A stretch of DNA of 64,000 nucleotides from Paludibacteraceae bacterium (GCA_024692565.1 JAILMN010000005.1:22832-86831); one strand, 5' to 3'; positions 50,063 to 59,441 are shown, counted from the stretch's first letter. Notes: generated from the sequence alone by a model not told the origin. Numbers and translations: made by a program.

Positions 50063-52072
50063 ATGACCAGAAAGAGTTTTTACATAATCTGTTTGGCACT
50101 CTGTGCAAACTCTGTATTTGCTAACGACAATACGGAGTTAGATTCGTTGCTTAACCAATTCCGCATCGAGGAAGTGGAGGTAACAGCGCGTGCCTTAGCG
50201 AAAGATGTCATCATTCCGCAGACGCTTAAAGGAGCGGAGTTGCAGCGCCTGAATGCCTTGTCGGTGGCCGATGCACTGCGCTATTTCTCCGGCGTGCAAC
50301 TCAAGGACTACGGCGGAGTAGGAGGCATCAAGACTATCAACGTGCGCTCGATGGGCAGCCAGCATACGGCTGTCTATTACAACGGCGTGCAGTTGGGAAA
50401 CGCGCAGAACGGACAAGTGGACTTGGGACGCTTCTCGCTGGATAACATGGAGGAGATCCAACTCTACAACGGTCAGAAATCCGATATTTTTCAGTCTGCA
50501 CGCGAGTTCGGTGCGGCAGGCAATGTGTATCTCACTACGCGCAAACCTTATTTTAAAACGGGCGAGCGCGCACACGTACGCGCGCAGATGCGCTTCGGCT
50601 CATTTGCTTTGGCGAACCCCAACGTAGGCGTAGATGTCAAACTGACAGACGCTCTTTCCCTCACGATGGATGCCGAATATGTCTATTCGAACGGTAAGTA
50701 TCCGTTCCGCTACCGTCGTGTACTTCCGACCGGCGAGACAGCGTATGACACAACAGCGATTCGGCAGAACGGCGACATCAACGCGGTGCGTGCCGAACTG
50801 GGCTTGCATCATTATTACCGCACAACCGGTTTCTGGCGCGTGCATGCGTATAACTATTGGTCGAACCGCGGTGTACCCGGTGCAATTGTCAATAATGTAT
50901 GGCATAACGGCGAGCGCTTATGGGATAGAAACACCTTTGTGCAGGCGCAGTGGCAAGACGAGTGGTTCAACCGCTGGAGCACGCGGCTGTTGATCAAGTA
51001 TGCGAACGACTATACCCATTATCTGAACTACGACGAGCGCTTACTACCGTCCGATAACGAGTACCTGCAGCATGAGGTCTATCTCTCGTTTGCGAACAAA
51101 GTGCAACTCTTCAAGTGGTGGGACGTGTCGGTTGCGTATGACTATCAGTACAATGCTTTGGCGCGCGAGAACTTGCTGCTGCACGCGTCGCCGGAGTATT
51201 TCTTCCGGCATAGTCATTGGCTCTCTGCTGCTACGGCGTTTAATATTCAGGAATACCTGCGTTTGCAGGCGAGTGTACTGATGACAGCCGTAGATAAGGA
51301 CGCGCCGCGCGTAACGCCCGGTGTGTTTGCGTCCTTCCGTCCGTACCCGGCTATTGACCTCAGTATCAATGCGTTCTACAAACAGAGTTACCGCTATCCG
51401 ACTTTTAACGACCTCTATTATACCGATCTGGGCAATGCCGATCTGCGTCCGGAATTAGCGCGTCAGCACTCGGTCGAATTAGCCTATCGTAAGAGTACCA
51501 AGGCTTACGATTTAGCCTTCAGCGCGTCTTATTATTACAACCGCGTGACGGATAAGATCATCGCTTATCCGAAAGGCCAACAATTCCGCTGGACGATGCT
51601 TAACCTCGGTACGGTTAAGATCAACGGTGTGGATGCCAAAGCCGATATGTCCTTCTTCCTGCCGATGAGATTTGTGTTGCGCACGCGACTCAACTACACC
51701 TACAACACAGCGATTGACGTCACCAATCCCAACGACACCTATTACGGTCATCAAATCCCTTATATCCCGTGGCACAGCGGTAGCGTCGTCGTCAACCTCG
51801 ATTGGACGAGTAACCGAGGCGACCACTACGGACTCAACTATTCGTTCATCTATGTCGGCGAACGATATTGTCAGCAGGAGAACACGGTCTATAACTACGT
51901 GCAACCGTGGTACACACACGACCTCTCGCTGTACGGTGAATGGGGTATTAACCGCTTCTGGCTCAAAGCCTATCTGGAAATAAACAACCTGCTCGGACAG
52001 GACTATGAAGTGATTCAGAACTATCCGATGCCCAAACAAAACGTACGATGCACACTCGCTTTCAGATATTGA
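50063..52072 (+). CDS. btuB: TonB-dependent vitamin B12 receptor BtuB
   Basis: A 669-residue outer-membrane receptor. The ATG at 50063 opens the signal peptide (FYIICLALCANSVFA) and is downstream of the riboswitch; an earlier in-frame ATG would fall inside it. A TonB-box-like IEEVEVTAR is followed by a plug domain (LSVADALRYFSGVQLKDYGG, INVRSMGSQHTAVYYNGVQL) and a 22-strand barrel ending VRCTLAFRY. Together with the riboswitch, the BtuG-like protein and BtuF, this is a cobalamin-uptake receptor. Confidence 0.92.
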   Translation: MTRKSFYIICLALCANSVFANDNTELDSLLNQFRIEEVEVTARALAKDVIIPQTLKGAELQRLNALSVADALRYFSGVQLKDYGGVGGIKTINVRSMGSQHTAVYYNGVQLGNAQNGQVDLGRFSLDNMEEIQLYNGQKSDIFQSAREFGAAGNVYLTTRKPYFKTGERAHVRAQMRFGSFALANPNVGVDVKLTDALSLTMDAEYVYSNGKYPFRYRRVLPTGETAYDTTAIRQNGDINAVRAELGLHHYYRTTGFWRVHAYNYWSNRGVPGAIVNNVWHNGERLWDRNTFVQAQWQDEWFNRWSTRLLIKYANDYTHYLNYDERLLPSDNEYLQHEVYLSFANKVQLFKWWDVSVAYDYQYNALARENLLLHASPEYFFRHSHWLSAATAFNIQEYLRLQASVLMTAVDKDAPRVTPGVFASFRPYPAIDLSINAFYKQSYRYPTFNDLYYTDLGNADLRPELARQHSVELAYRKSTKAYDLAFSASYYYNRVTDKIIAYPKGQQFRWTMLNLGTVKINGVDAKADMSFFLPMRFVLRTRLNYTYNTAIDVTNPNDTYYGHQIPYIPWHSGSVVVNLDWTSNRGDHYGLNYSFIYVGERYCQQENTVYNYVQPWYTHDLSLYGEWGINRFWLKAYLEINNLLGQDYEVIQNYPMPKQNVRCTLAFRY

Positions 52073-53904
52073 TCCTTGCTCTTTTTTCCTTGCTCCTATG
52101 CGCTTGCAGAGGCGATGAAGTCATCTATCCGACCATCGGAACGCACGTCACGGATGAAGTGCGTACAGGCGGATTGTATGTGCTATGCGAAGGAAATATG
52201 GGCTCTAACAAGGCGCGCTTGGACTATATCAACTTGGAGAAAGGCGACTATTATTCCAATTGGTACGGTGCGCAGAATCCGCGGCAGATGAAGGAACTCG
52301 GCGATGTAGGAAACGATATTCAGCAGTACGGCGGACGTTTGTACGCGGTCATCAATTGTTCGCATAAAGTGGAGGTTATGGATCTGCGCGCACGGCATAT
52401 AGGCCAGGTTGATCTGCCCAACTGCCGCTATCTGGCTTTCGCGGGCGATAAGATGTATGTCAGCGCCTATGTCGGTTCGGTGGCCGACCCGGAACTCTTA
52501 GGCTCGGTCTATGAGGTCGATACAGCCACGTTGCAAGTGACGCGTGAAGTGAAAGTAGGGCACCAACCGGACGAATTGTGCATTGTGGACGGTAAGCTAT
52601 ATGTCTGCAACTCAGGCGGTTACCTCACCAATCGTTATGACTCCACGGTCTCCGTTATTGACCTGCACGCGTTCACGGAAATACAAAAAATCAACGTCGG
52701 CATCAATCCTACGCGCATCCGAAAAGACAACCAAGGACACCTGTGGGTTTGCTGCCAAGGAAACTATGCGGACGTTAAACCACAGGTGGTAATCATCGGG
52801 CACCGGCGTATCGAAACACCCTGTGCCAATATAGCCATTCAGGGTGCGACAGCCTATATCATGGATCATGAGAACAAACGAATCAAAGCCTTCTCAACCA
52901 TTGATTTTACGGAACAGGAACAACCAATCGATATATCGACTTACGAGAACCCATACGCACTCTTGGCAACTGCCGATGCCCTGTATATCACGGATGCGAA
53001 GAACTACGTCTCATCCGGCGTGCTGCATTGTTACAGTTATGACGGGCGCGAACACTGGCGTGCGCTGACAGGTGATATACCCGGTCATCTGTGCCGCGTA
53101 ACCGGTGCCTACGACCTCTATCCGGATACCACCAAACACGACAATTCGCATAAATATATCAGTCACGTCTATGAGTTTGTACCCGCGCCCGGACAATTCG
53201 TCAATGAACTGCCTAAATACGAAGAAGGCGATAATGCCGAGTCCATGTGCCGCAAATGCGAAGCATCGATAGCCAATAATGCCGGAGGACTGATCTCCTT
53301 AGGCGGGTGGGGCGGATACATTACCTTCGGCTTCGACCATGCGGTGCAAAACCAAGAAGGACGCGACTTGCAGATCCTCGGTAATGCGTTCTACATGAGC
53401 GGTTTTACCGAATATGGAAGCAGCGAACCCGGTATCGTCCTTGTTAGCCATGATGATAATGCGAACGGACTGCCGGACGATGCGTGGTACGAACTGAAAG
53501 GCTGTCTGTACGACGACCCGGCTACGCAACACAACGTCACGCGAACCTATACCCGCGAAGGCGATACGGTGCACAATGAGTTTCACAACCATCCGTATTA
53601 CCCGCAGTGGATTTCGGCGAACAGTCTGACGTTCAACGGAGCGCTCCTGCCGCCGCAGAGTGTGACTATCAGCGGACAGAATGTGCAACGAATCTTGGAC
53701 TACGGGTACGTAGATAATAAACCCAATACCGACCTCGACGGCACGTCTTTCGATTTGTCGTGGGCAGTTGATGCAGCAGGGCAACCGCACACACTCGACT
53801 CCATCCATTTCGTGCGAGTCTATAATGCCGTGGACGAAGTATTGAATGTAACCGGTGAACTAAGCACCGAAATACGAGGAGCAATAGATTTACATACTAA
53901 ATAG
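52048..53904 (+). CDS. btuG: BtuG-like surface lipoprotein fused to a C-terminal domain
   Basis: A 618-residue lipoprotein (signal ILALFSLLLCAC). Residues about 35-330 form a seven-bladed-propeller pattern (GLYVLCEGNMGSNKARLDYI, KVGHQPDELCIVDGKLYVCN, VGINPTRIRKDNQGHLWVCC) like BtuG, which binds corrinoids with very high affinity and caps BtuB. Residues about 380-615 are a further beta-rich domain (GGLISLGGWGGYITFGFDHA, SHDDNANGLPDDAWYELKG). In related Bacteroides loci I recall this domain as a separate cell-surface protein. It overlaps btuB by 25 bp. Confidence 0.85.
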   Translation: MHTRFQILILALFSLLLCACRGDEVIYPTIGTHVTDEVRTGGLYVLCEGNMGSNKARLDYINLEKGDYYSNWYGAQNPRQMKELGDVGNDIQQYGGRLYAVINCSHKVEVMDLRARHIGQVDLPNCRYLAFAGDKMYVSAYVGSVADPELLGSVYEVDTATLQVTREVKVGHQPDELCIVDGKLYVCNSGGYLTNRYDSTVSVIDLHAFTEIQKINVGINPTRIRKDNQGHLWVCCQGNYADVKPQVVIIGHRRIETPCANIAIQGATAYIMDHENKRIKAFSTIDFTEQEQPIDISTYENPYALLATADALYITDAKNYVSSGVLHCYSYDGREHWRALTGDIPGHLCRVTGAYDLYPDTTKHDNSHKYISHVYEFVPAPGQFVNELPKYEEGDNAESMCRKCEASIANNAGGLISLGGWGGYITFGFDHAVQNQEGRDLQILGNAFYMSGFTEYGSSEPGIVLVSHDDNANGLPDDAWYELKGCLYDDPATQHNVTRTYTREGDTVHNEFHNHPYYPQWISANSLTFNGALLPPQSVTISGQNVQRILDYGYVDNKPNTDLDGTSFDLSWAVDAAGQPHTLDSIHFVRVYNAVDEVLNVTGELSTEIRGAIDLHTK

Positions 53905-53961
53905 GTGCCAACAACACTTATGTTTAACTTTTTTATTAACAATCAAAAACAACAAAACAAA

Positions 53962-54663
53962 ATGAAAAAATCATTCTTTTTTGTAGCCGCATTGGCATTG
54001 ACCTTTGTGGCTTGTGAACCGAAAGGTGATGTGGCGGACAGCTTCATCGCTACGTTTGAAGAGGCTGCTATCAGCCCGGACAGCACGAACAGTGAGTTTA
54101 TCATGAAGCAGGACACGTCTGTGTTCCTGAAGAGCGGTAATTTCTTCGTTCAGCAGACCGTTGCTTATGGCGGAATGTCTGTTTCCGGCGCAGTAGTAAC
54201 GAACCACACCGACACGACTTTTGTGGACTACAACGATGCATGGAAATCGGTTGCTCGCGGTGCGCACGCAGGTCGTAACTATGTCGTTTGGTACCACAAT
54301 GCATGGGCTCCCGATGGCATCCGTTTGGAGAAGGCAGCAGCTGTTCCCGGTGTGTATGTTTGCAACAGCGTTTATACCTACAGCTCGATCACCAAAGGTG
54401 ATACCTATGCTGGTGGCCCGTTCGAGGACAATGACTGGTTGTTGCTGACCATCAAAGGTACAAAAGGCAATGAGGCTAAGGGTTCGGTTGAGTTCTATCT
54501 GGCACGCGGCAAGAACGTCGTTACGGAATGGACGTATGTGGACCTCAGCTCGCTGGGTGAGGTAGATGCTATCACCTTCGATATGACCGGTAGCCGCTCG
54601 GGTGACTATGGTCTGAATACACCGTCGTATTTCTGTATCGATGACCTCGGTGCTAAAAAGTAA
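53962..54663 (+). CDS. DUF4465 family exported protein of the cobalamin locus
   Basis: A 233-residue lipoprotein-like protein (SFFFVAALALTFVAC signal, Cys near residue 17). The domain FATFEEAAISPDS-type start, then VTNHTDTTFVDYNDAWKSVA, ARGKNVVTEWTYVDLSSLGE and FDMTGSRSGDYGLNTPSYFC match DUF4465. This family accompanies btuB/btuG in Bacteroides, where surface accessory proteins bind corrinoids; a similar role is inferred. The ATG at 53962 after an A-rich stretch is preferred to upstream codons. It is 3 bp before btuF. Confidence 0.85.
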   Translation: MKKSFFFVAALALTFVACEPKGDVADSFIATFEEAAISPDSTNSEFIMKQDTSVFLKSGNFFVQQTVAYGGMSVSGAVVTNHTDTTFVDYNDAWKSVARGAHAGRNYVVWYHNAWAPDGIRLEKAAAVPGVYVCNSVYTYSSITKGDTYAGGPFEDNDWLLLTIKGTKGNEAKGSVEFYLARGKNVVTEWTYVDLSSLGEVDAITFDMTGSRSGDYGLNTPSYFCIDDLGAKK

Positions 54664-54666
54664 TTC

Positions 54667-55701
54667 ATGAAACGGTTTTTACCGATCATAGGACTGCTAC
54701 TTTGCTTTGCGGGCTGTGCCAAGCAGTCCGCAGAGCAGGGTAGTGTGCCTGCCGGAAACAAGTACGCTACGGGTTTTCAACTTACCGAGACGGACAGCGG
54801 TGTGGTGGTGGAAGTTTTCCAACCCTACATGCGCTTGCTTGTCACGCAGCCTTACCGTCGTCTGGCGACGATGAGTACGGTGCAAGTGGGCTTCCTCTAT
54901 GCCATCGATGCTACGGACGCCGTGGTCGCTGTATGCAATCCCGAACTGATCTTCACGCCGCTCAAGGGCGACGAGATCGACCTGGGTGACTCGATGAAAC
55001 CGAGCGCCGAACGTGCGTTGCAAGCCGGATTAGACTTGCTGCTGGCGGTTAACTACGGTCAGTACGATAATATGGAGGCTACGCGCTTGGAGAAACTCGG
55101 CATCCCGACCATCTATATCAACGAATGGCAGGAGTCCAGTCCCTTAGCCCGTGCTGAATGGGTGCGCCTCCTTGGTGCTCTCACCGGTAAACTTCACGAA
55201 GCCGACAGCGTTTTTAACGAGGTAGAGATGAAGTATAAGGAATTGAAAAATCATCAATCATCAATCATCAATCATCAATCCTCCAAGATCGTTTCCGGCA
55301 ACAATTTCCGAGGCACTTGGTACGTTCCGTCCGGTAAGAACTACTTGGCGTATCTCTTCAAAGATGCCGGAGCCGAGTACCCGTTCTACGATGACATGCG
55401 AGAGACTTCTATTCCGCTCACCATCGAAGAAACACTTCGTTATTTCCACGACGCCGATGTGTGGGTGGGAGCAGGAGGCAACAGCTTAGCCGAATTGGCA
55501 CAATTGGACGAGAAGCACACGTGGTTTAAGGCCTACCAAAACGGTCGCGTCTATAATTGGCGCAAACAACGTCTGCCGTCCGGTGCGAATAATTTCTGGG
55601 AACGTGGGGTAGTGCACCCCGAAGAAATGTTAGAGGACGTTATCCATATTCTGAATAACGCCCCCGATAGTTTATTGCATTTCGCGAGCTACCTCGAGTA
55701 G
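54667..55701 (+). CDS. btuF: Periplasmic cobalamin-binding ABC transporter protein (BtuF-like)
   Basis: A 344-residue lipoprotein (IIGLLLCFAGC). It has the two-lobed type III binding-protein pattern: RLATMSTVQVGFLYAIDATD, VVAVCNPELIF, LDLLLAVNYGQYDNME, LGIPTIYINEW, and after a long helix VSGNNFRGTWYVPSG and DADVWVGAGGNSLAELA. In this operon the ligand is most likely a corrinoid. No BtuC or BtuD gene follows, so the permease and ATPase must be elsewhere. A four-copy heptamer repeat interrupts the inter-lobe helix (NHQSSIINHQSS). Confidence 0.87.
   Translation: MKRFLPIIGLLLCFAGCAKQSAEQGSVPAGNKYATGFQLTETDSGVVVEVFQPYMRLLVTQPYRRLATMSTVQVGFLYAIDATDAVVAVCNPELIFTPLKGDEIDLGDSMKPSAERALQAGLDLLLAVNYGQYDNMEATRLEKLGIPTIYINEWQESSPLARAEWVRLLGALTGKLHEADSVFNEVEMKYKELKNHQSSIINHQSSKIVSGNNFRGTWYVPSGKNYLAYLFKDAGAEYPFYDDMRETSIPLTIEETLRYFHDADVWVGAGGNSLAELAQLDEKHTWFKAYQNGRVYNWRKQRLPSGANNFWERGVVHPEEMLEDVIHILNNAPDSLLHFASYLE
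55250..55277. repeat. Four perfect heptamers inside btuF
   Basis: ATCATCA repeated four times without a mismatch, then a partial fifth unit. As 7 is not a multiple of 3, slippage by one unit would truncate BtuF. Confidence 0.88.
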
Positions 55702-55730
55702 GCATGCCCGACATAAGCAATCCTTATAAT

Positions 55731-55758
55731 GCGTGCGCAGATAAGCGCGCGCTTTTTC
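55731..55758 (+). terminator. Terminator of the cobalamin operon
   Basis: GCGTGCGC pairs with GCGCGCGC around AGATAA and is followed by TTTTTC, 30 bp after the btuF stop. Confidence 0.8.
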
Positions 55759-55813
55759 ATTTAATTCAATTCCTGCACATTGGCATAGCGCAGGTGTGTC
55801 GTGCAGACAAAGA

Positions 55814-55846
55814 AACTCTGTCCCGCAACGAGGACAGAGTTTTTTC
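55814..55846. terminator. Terminator between the convergent btuF and SusA-like genes
   Basis: AACTCTGTCC pairs perfectly with GGACAGAGTT and has a T-run on the plus strand. It abuts the stop of the minus-strand GH13 gene and could serve both directions. Confidence 0.75.
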
Positions 55847-57689
55847 ATTTTTTCGTAATTTTGATGATGAACGTACTCAATCCCGGGACATTCAGCTCCT
55901 CATTGAAATCCACCTCTTCGCCGGTCAGCGGCTCCACGCCGACGGATTTGTATTTGCTCAATATCTCTGCATAATGAGCGGTAGGAATCGTACGCGGTTC
56001 TTCAGATGCGTTGGCGAACACGAACACCGCCTCATCGTCGTTATAGCGGAAGAACGCATAGGTGTTGTCGCGACCCAAGAAATGCATCGTCTTGCCGAAA
56101 TGCAGTACCGGTTCCTTCTTGCGCCATTGGAACAGACGACTCTGGAAATCGAACATATCTTGCATCGCCGGTGTCACTTGATCGCCTTGCGGCAGCGGAG
56201 CACGCAGCAGCGAGTGTGCATTCGGATCGCCGTTAGCCGTCATCGCATACTCATCGCCGTACAGCACCTGCGGAATACCGCGCATCGTAGCAAGCAGCAC
56301 GTATCCCAACTTCACGCGACGCGGGTCTTTGTCCTTGACAATATCCGTGATACGCGCCATGTCGTGGTTGCCAAGGAATGTCAGCAGCTTATTCACATCG
56401 GCGTACATATAGTCCATCGTCACGGCGTCATACACGCGCGTCAGACCGTTACCCCAACCGCTGCCGTCATTCTCCAATGCCTGACGAATCGCCTCTTCTA
56501 CCGGGAAGTCCATCACGGTCGGCAGGTTCGAATCGAAGCCGTCGAAGTTCTTCGCGCCGCTCTGCCAATAAGCTACCGCCGGAGCCGGACGAGTCCAGCA
56601 TTCGCCTACGATATTGAGGTTCGGATACTCTTCGCGAATAGCTTTCAACCACTGACTGCCGGGTGTCTTCTCAATGTACGGGTACGTGTCCACACGAAGA
56701 CCGTCCAGGTCTGCATATTCAATCCACCAGATCGCCCATTGTTGGAAGTATTTGAGCAGGTCGGGGTTCTCCAAATTCATATCCGGCATCGGCTTGTCGA
56801 ACCATCCGCGGTTGCTTAACTTGCGGTCGTACTCCGATGCATTGATGTCATAGTTCGCCGTGAAGCAGTTGTTGGTATTCGTGAACTCCGGGAATTGATT
56901 GATCCAATCCTGATAGGGCAGATCTTTCATCCACCAGTGCGAACCGCCGCAGTGGTTCGGCACCATGTCCATCACGATTTTCAGTCCTTTCTCGTGCGCT
57001 TTATGCACCATGTCCACATACTGCGAGTTGGTGCCGTAGCGCGGGTCGATATGATAGTAATCCGAACATGCGTAGCCGTGATACGACCATGCTTCCTCGT
57101 CGTCACCCAACATCGGTGTCGGCCAGATCGTGGTGCAACCGAGCTTGAGGATATGGTCAAAACTGTTGATGATACCTTGAATGTCACCGCCCCAGCGACC
57201 GTCCACATTGCTCTTATTGCCTTTCTCGCGGGTGTCCGGTGTGCTGTTGTTGCTCTCGTCGCCATCCACGAAACGGTCACTCATAATCAGGTACATCACG
57301 TCCGAAGCGTCAAAACTCTTGCGCTCGCGGCTGCCTGCACGACGCTCATTGATAAGGTAGTCATAGGTCGCTTTTTTGTTACCTTTCTTCAGCGTGATGC
57401 GGTAGAGTCCGGGTTGGAACACACCGAAATCGACGAATAGGTAGTTCGGACTCTCGGCATTGTGCTGCTTGCCCGGCACCAGACCGATACATTCACCGCG
57501 CATCACTTTGTTGCCGATCACCTGCTGAACACTTACCTTCGCGTCCTGCAAGTCTTCACCATGGAACATAAGCGTCAGCGGGATCTCCATGTTCGTCCAC
57601 CAGCATAACGGCTCTACCTGTTGAATCTTCGGCGCAGCCCACAGACATTGTGCGCACAGGGCTGCCAATAAAAGAATGTGTTTTCTCAT
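55845..57689 (-). CDS. susA: SusA-like periplasmic neopullulanase / GH13
   Basis: A 614-residue exported enzyme (LLLAALCAQCLWAAP signal). Residues about 20-120 are the cyclomaltodextrinase-type N-terminal domain (WWTNMEIPLTLMFHGEDLQD). The barrel has VMDMVPNHCGGSHWW (I), YADLDGLRVDTYPYIEK (II, nucleophile), NLNIVGECWTRP (III) and FLGNHDMARI (IV). The C-terminal beta domain ends STFIIKITKK. It resembles SusA, which degrades maltooligosaccharides in the periplasm. No susR, susC or susD gene is next to it. It starts with a 4-bp overlap on the yihY stop. Confidence 0.9.
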   Translation of the reverse strand: MRKHILLLAALCAQCLWAAPKIQQVEPLCWWTNMEIPLTLMFHGEDLQDAKVSVQQVIGNKVMRGECIGLVPGKQHNAESPNYLFVDFGVFQPGLYRITLKKGNKKATYDYLINERRAGSRERKSFDASDVMYLIMSDRFVDGDESNNSTPDTREKGNKSNVDGRWGGDIQGIINSFDHILKLGCTTIWPTPMLGDDEEAWSYHGYACSDYYHIDPRYGTNSQYVDMVHKAHEKGLKIVMDMVPNHCGGSHWWMKDLPYQDWINQFPEFTNTNNCFTANYDINASEYDRKLSNRGWFDKPMPDMNLENPDLLKYFQQWAIWWIEYADLDGLRVDTYPYIEKTPGSQWLKAIREEYPNLNIVGECWTRPAPAVAYWQSGAKNFDGFDSNLPTVMDFPVEEAIRQALENDGSGWGNGLTRVYDAVTMDYMYADVNKLLTFLGNHDMARITDIVKDKDPRRVKLGYVLLATMRGIPQVLYGDEYAMTANGDPNAHSLLRAPLPQGDQVTPAMQDMFDFQSRLFQWRKKEPVLHFGKTMHFLGRDNTYAFFRYNDDEAVFVFANASEEPRTIPTAHYAEILSKYKSVGVEPLTGEEVDFNEELNVPGLSTFIIKITKK

Positions 57690-59014
57690 ATCTCAGAAAT
57701 TAAAATGTCTTTCACTTGTTCGTTCTTGCGCTCTTTGAGCTGCTTGTAGCTTTCCCAGAATGCTTTCATCTCCGGCGTAGGCGACTGCAGAAAATGCTCC
57801 GTTCCTTGCTCCTCGATACGCCCGATCACCAAGCCCACGCTGATCTTATGCGTGTCCAATGCCGGCTGATAGGTCTTCTCGTCCTCTTCGTTCTCCGAAT
57901 ATACTTCGCGCAAAATCTGCGTCTCCACCATACGTGAGAGTAATTGGTTCACCAATCGAATCGGCAGGTGGTCATGGCTCGCCAACTGGTGTGCCGTCAT
58001 AGGCGGTTGCTCGTTCTCAAATCGCTTGATGATGACCGACAGCAGATAGAGCATGATGAAGTCTTTGTAGCGCCGCGACATGCGGTTCAAGTCCTGCTCG
58101 TACTCAAACTCCTCGTTGTTCTGTATCGCATAGCTCATCTCCGCGCCAATCAGAATCAGCAGACTCGTATATTGCAGCCATGTCATCAGGATAGGTATCG
58201 TCGCGAACGCACCATAGACGATGCTCGTGCGACTCAATGATGCGATGATATAGACCGACAGCATCTGCAGCAGTTGGAACAGCGTACCCATGATGATGCC
58301 CGGGATAAGCGCACTCATGAATCGCACTTTCGTGTTCGGGATCGCGATGTACATCACCGTGAATAGCAACCAGCACATCACAAATTGCAAGAACTTCACA
58401 CCGCTCGTGCGCAGGAAATTATGAATCGCCTCCACATGTATCGTGCTCTCCACCGTCGTGTGTACGAATATATTGATACCCGCGCTGCAAACAATCAGCA
58501 CCGGAATCAGCACTACGATGGCGATATAGGCAGTTGCCTGACGCAATATAGAGCGCGATTTCTTCACGTTCCAAATGCGGTTAAAAACCGTCTCTACCGA
58601 TTGGAAGAACGAATATACTGCCCAAAGCAAAATCAGCAAACCCACGCCGATGAACACACCCCCTTGCGCCGTTTCCAAGTACCGCTCCACCATATTCATG
58701 ATCGTCGGCACCATATTCGTCTCGCCGAGGAACGACGCGTTCAACTGCGTCTCAATCACATCCACCACGCCGAACCCTTTCGCTACCGCCACAATCATCG
58801 CCAGAATCGGTACTACGGCGAAGATAAGCGAGTAGGTGAGGGATTTCGCCTTGTCATTCAGGTTCTTACTCGTAAAACCGCGGGCTACCAATACAATCGT
58901 GCGGATGATGCCGTAACCCAGACGTTTGAAAAAACTGTCCAAGTCATTCGTCGTCACCCGCCACATGTCGTAGCTCACGAATTGAACAATATCGGAAAAT
59001 CGAATCTTCTTCAT
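57686..59014 (-). CDS. YihY/BrkB family membrane protein
   Basis: A 442-residue protein with about six hydrophobic helices: SLTYSLIFAVVPILAMIVAV, FIGVGLLILLWAVYSFFQSV, AYIAIVVLIPVLIVCSAGI and others, in the YihY/BrkB pattern, including KSLTYSLIFAVVPILA and VYGAFATIPILMTWLQYTSL. The C-terminal 130 residues are soluble and look like a winged helix (TAHQLASHDHLPIRLVNQLL), an extension found in Bacteroidota members. The role of the family is not settled. It lies 17 bp after rnpB on the same strand and overlaps susA by 4 bp. Confidence 0.88.
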   Translation of the reverse strand: MKKIRFSDIVQFVSYDMWRVTTNDLDSFFKRLGYGIIRTIVLVARGFTSKNLNDKAKSLTYSLIFAVVPILAMIVAVAKGFGVVDVIETQLNASFLGETNMVPTIMNMVERYLETAQGGVFIGVGLLILLWAVYSFFQSVETVFNRIWNVKKSRSILRQATAYIAIVVLIPVLIVCSAGINIFVHTTVESTIHVEAIHNFLRTSGVKFLQFVMCWLLFTVMYIAIPNTKVRFMSALIPGIIMGTLFQLLQMLSVYIIASLSRTSIVYGAFATIPILMTWLQYTSLLILIGAEMSYAIQNNEEFEYEQDLNRMSRRYKDFIMLYLLSVIIKRFENEQPPMTAHQLASHDHLPIRLVNQLLSRMVETQILREVYSENEEDEKTYQPALDTHKISVGLVIGRIEEQGTEHFLQSPTPEMKAFWESYKQLKERKNEQVKDILISEI

Positions 59015-59030
59015 GGTCGTACAAAATTAA

Positions 59031-59319
59031 AAGCAGGTCTATAAGCCGGGTTCTGTACCCTTGCGGGCGTCTGCCATTAATCTCGAGTCGCGTGTTACCA
59101 CGTGCTTCTCTCGCATCCTACCCTCCAACTCGCGCGAGCAACGCTCAGACGTTGGTTTACTTGGAATTGCAGCCCACAGTATGCTCGTTTCACCCGCCCG
59201 AAGGCGACTCGTCTCTGTAGCAGTGACCAAACATTACTGCCTGACGGCCATTAACCGCTGTGGTGCTCTGTGCTGCCCGGACTTTCCTCACCTTGCGGCG
59301 CGGCAGACCGACCTGCTTC
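59031..59319 (-). ncRNA. rnpB: RNase P RNA (class A)
   Basis: On the minus strand the universal P4 5' segment GAGGAAAGTCCGGGC lies near the 5' end, and ACAGAACCCGGCTTAT lies near the 3' end. GAAGCAGGTC at the 5' terminus pairs with GACCTGCTTTT at the 3' terminus to form P1. AGGGTAGGATGCGAGAG and similar core segments are present between. The 289-nt length is reasonable for a compact class A RNA. It begins one nucleotide after the tRNA-Gly. A weak TAATTTTGT box just downstream could be a separate promoter for yihY. Confidence 0.95.
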
Positions 59320-59320
59320 G

Positions 59321-59391
59321 AGCGGTGTACGGGAATCGAACCCGCCTCCTCGGCTTGGGAAGCCGATGCACTACCGATGTGCTAACACCGC
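59321..59391 (-). tRNA. tRNA-Gly (anticodon CCC)
   Basis: On the minus strand a full cloverleaf is visible. The acceptor stem GCGGTGT pairs with ACACCGC. The D-arm contains AGCACATCGGTAGTGC, the anticodon stem is TCGGC/GCCGA with loop TTCCCAA (anticodon CCC), and the T-arm is GGCGGGTTCGATTCCCGT. CCA is not encoded. It lies directly before rnpB and directly after a strong promoter. Confidence 0.95.
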
Positions 59392-59408
59392 ATTTTGCAA
59401 TTTCGACC

Positions 59409-59441
59409 GCAAAATTACTGCTTTTTTTTGACATACGCAAA
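59409..59441 (-). promoter_or_regulatory. Promoter of the tRNA-Gly/rnpB unit
   Basis: On the minus strand TTTGCGTATGTC is followed by TAATTTTGC (complement of 59409-59417), about 18 bp before the tRNA 5' end. Confidence 0.82.

Noticed and set aside
55704..56819. A 371-codon open frame on the plus strand
   Set aside because: It lies antisense to the SusA-like gene, whose GH13 motifs are complete, and its product is rich in Arg/His/Val with no recognisable domain.
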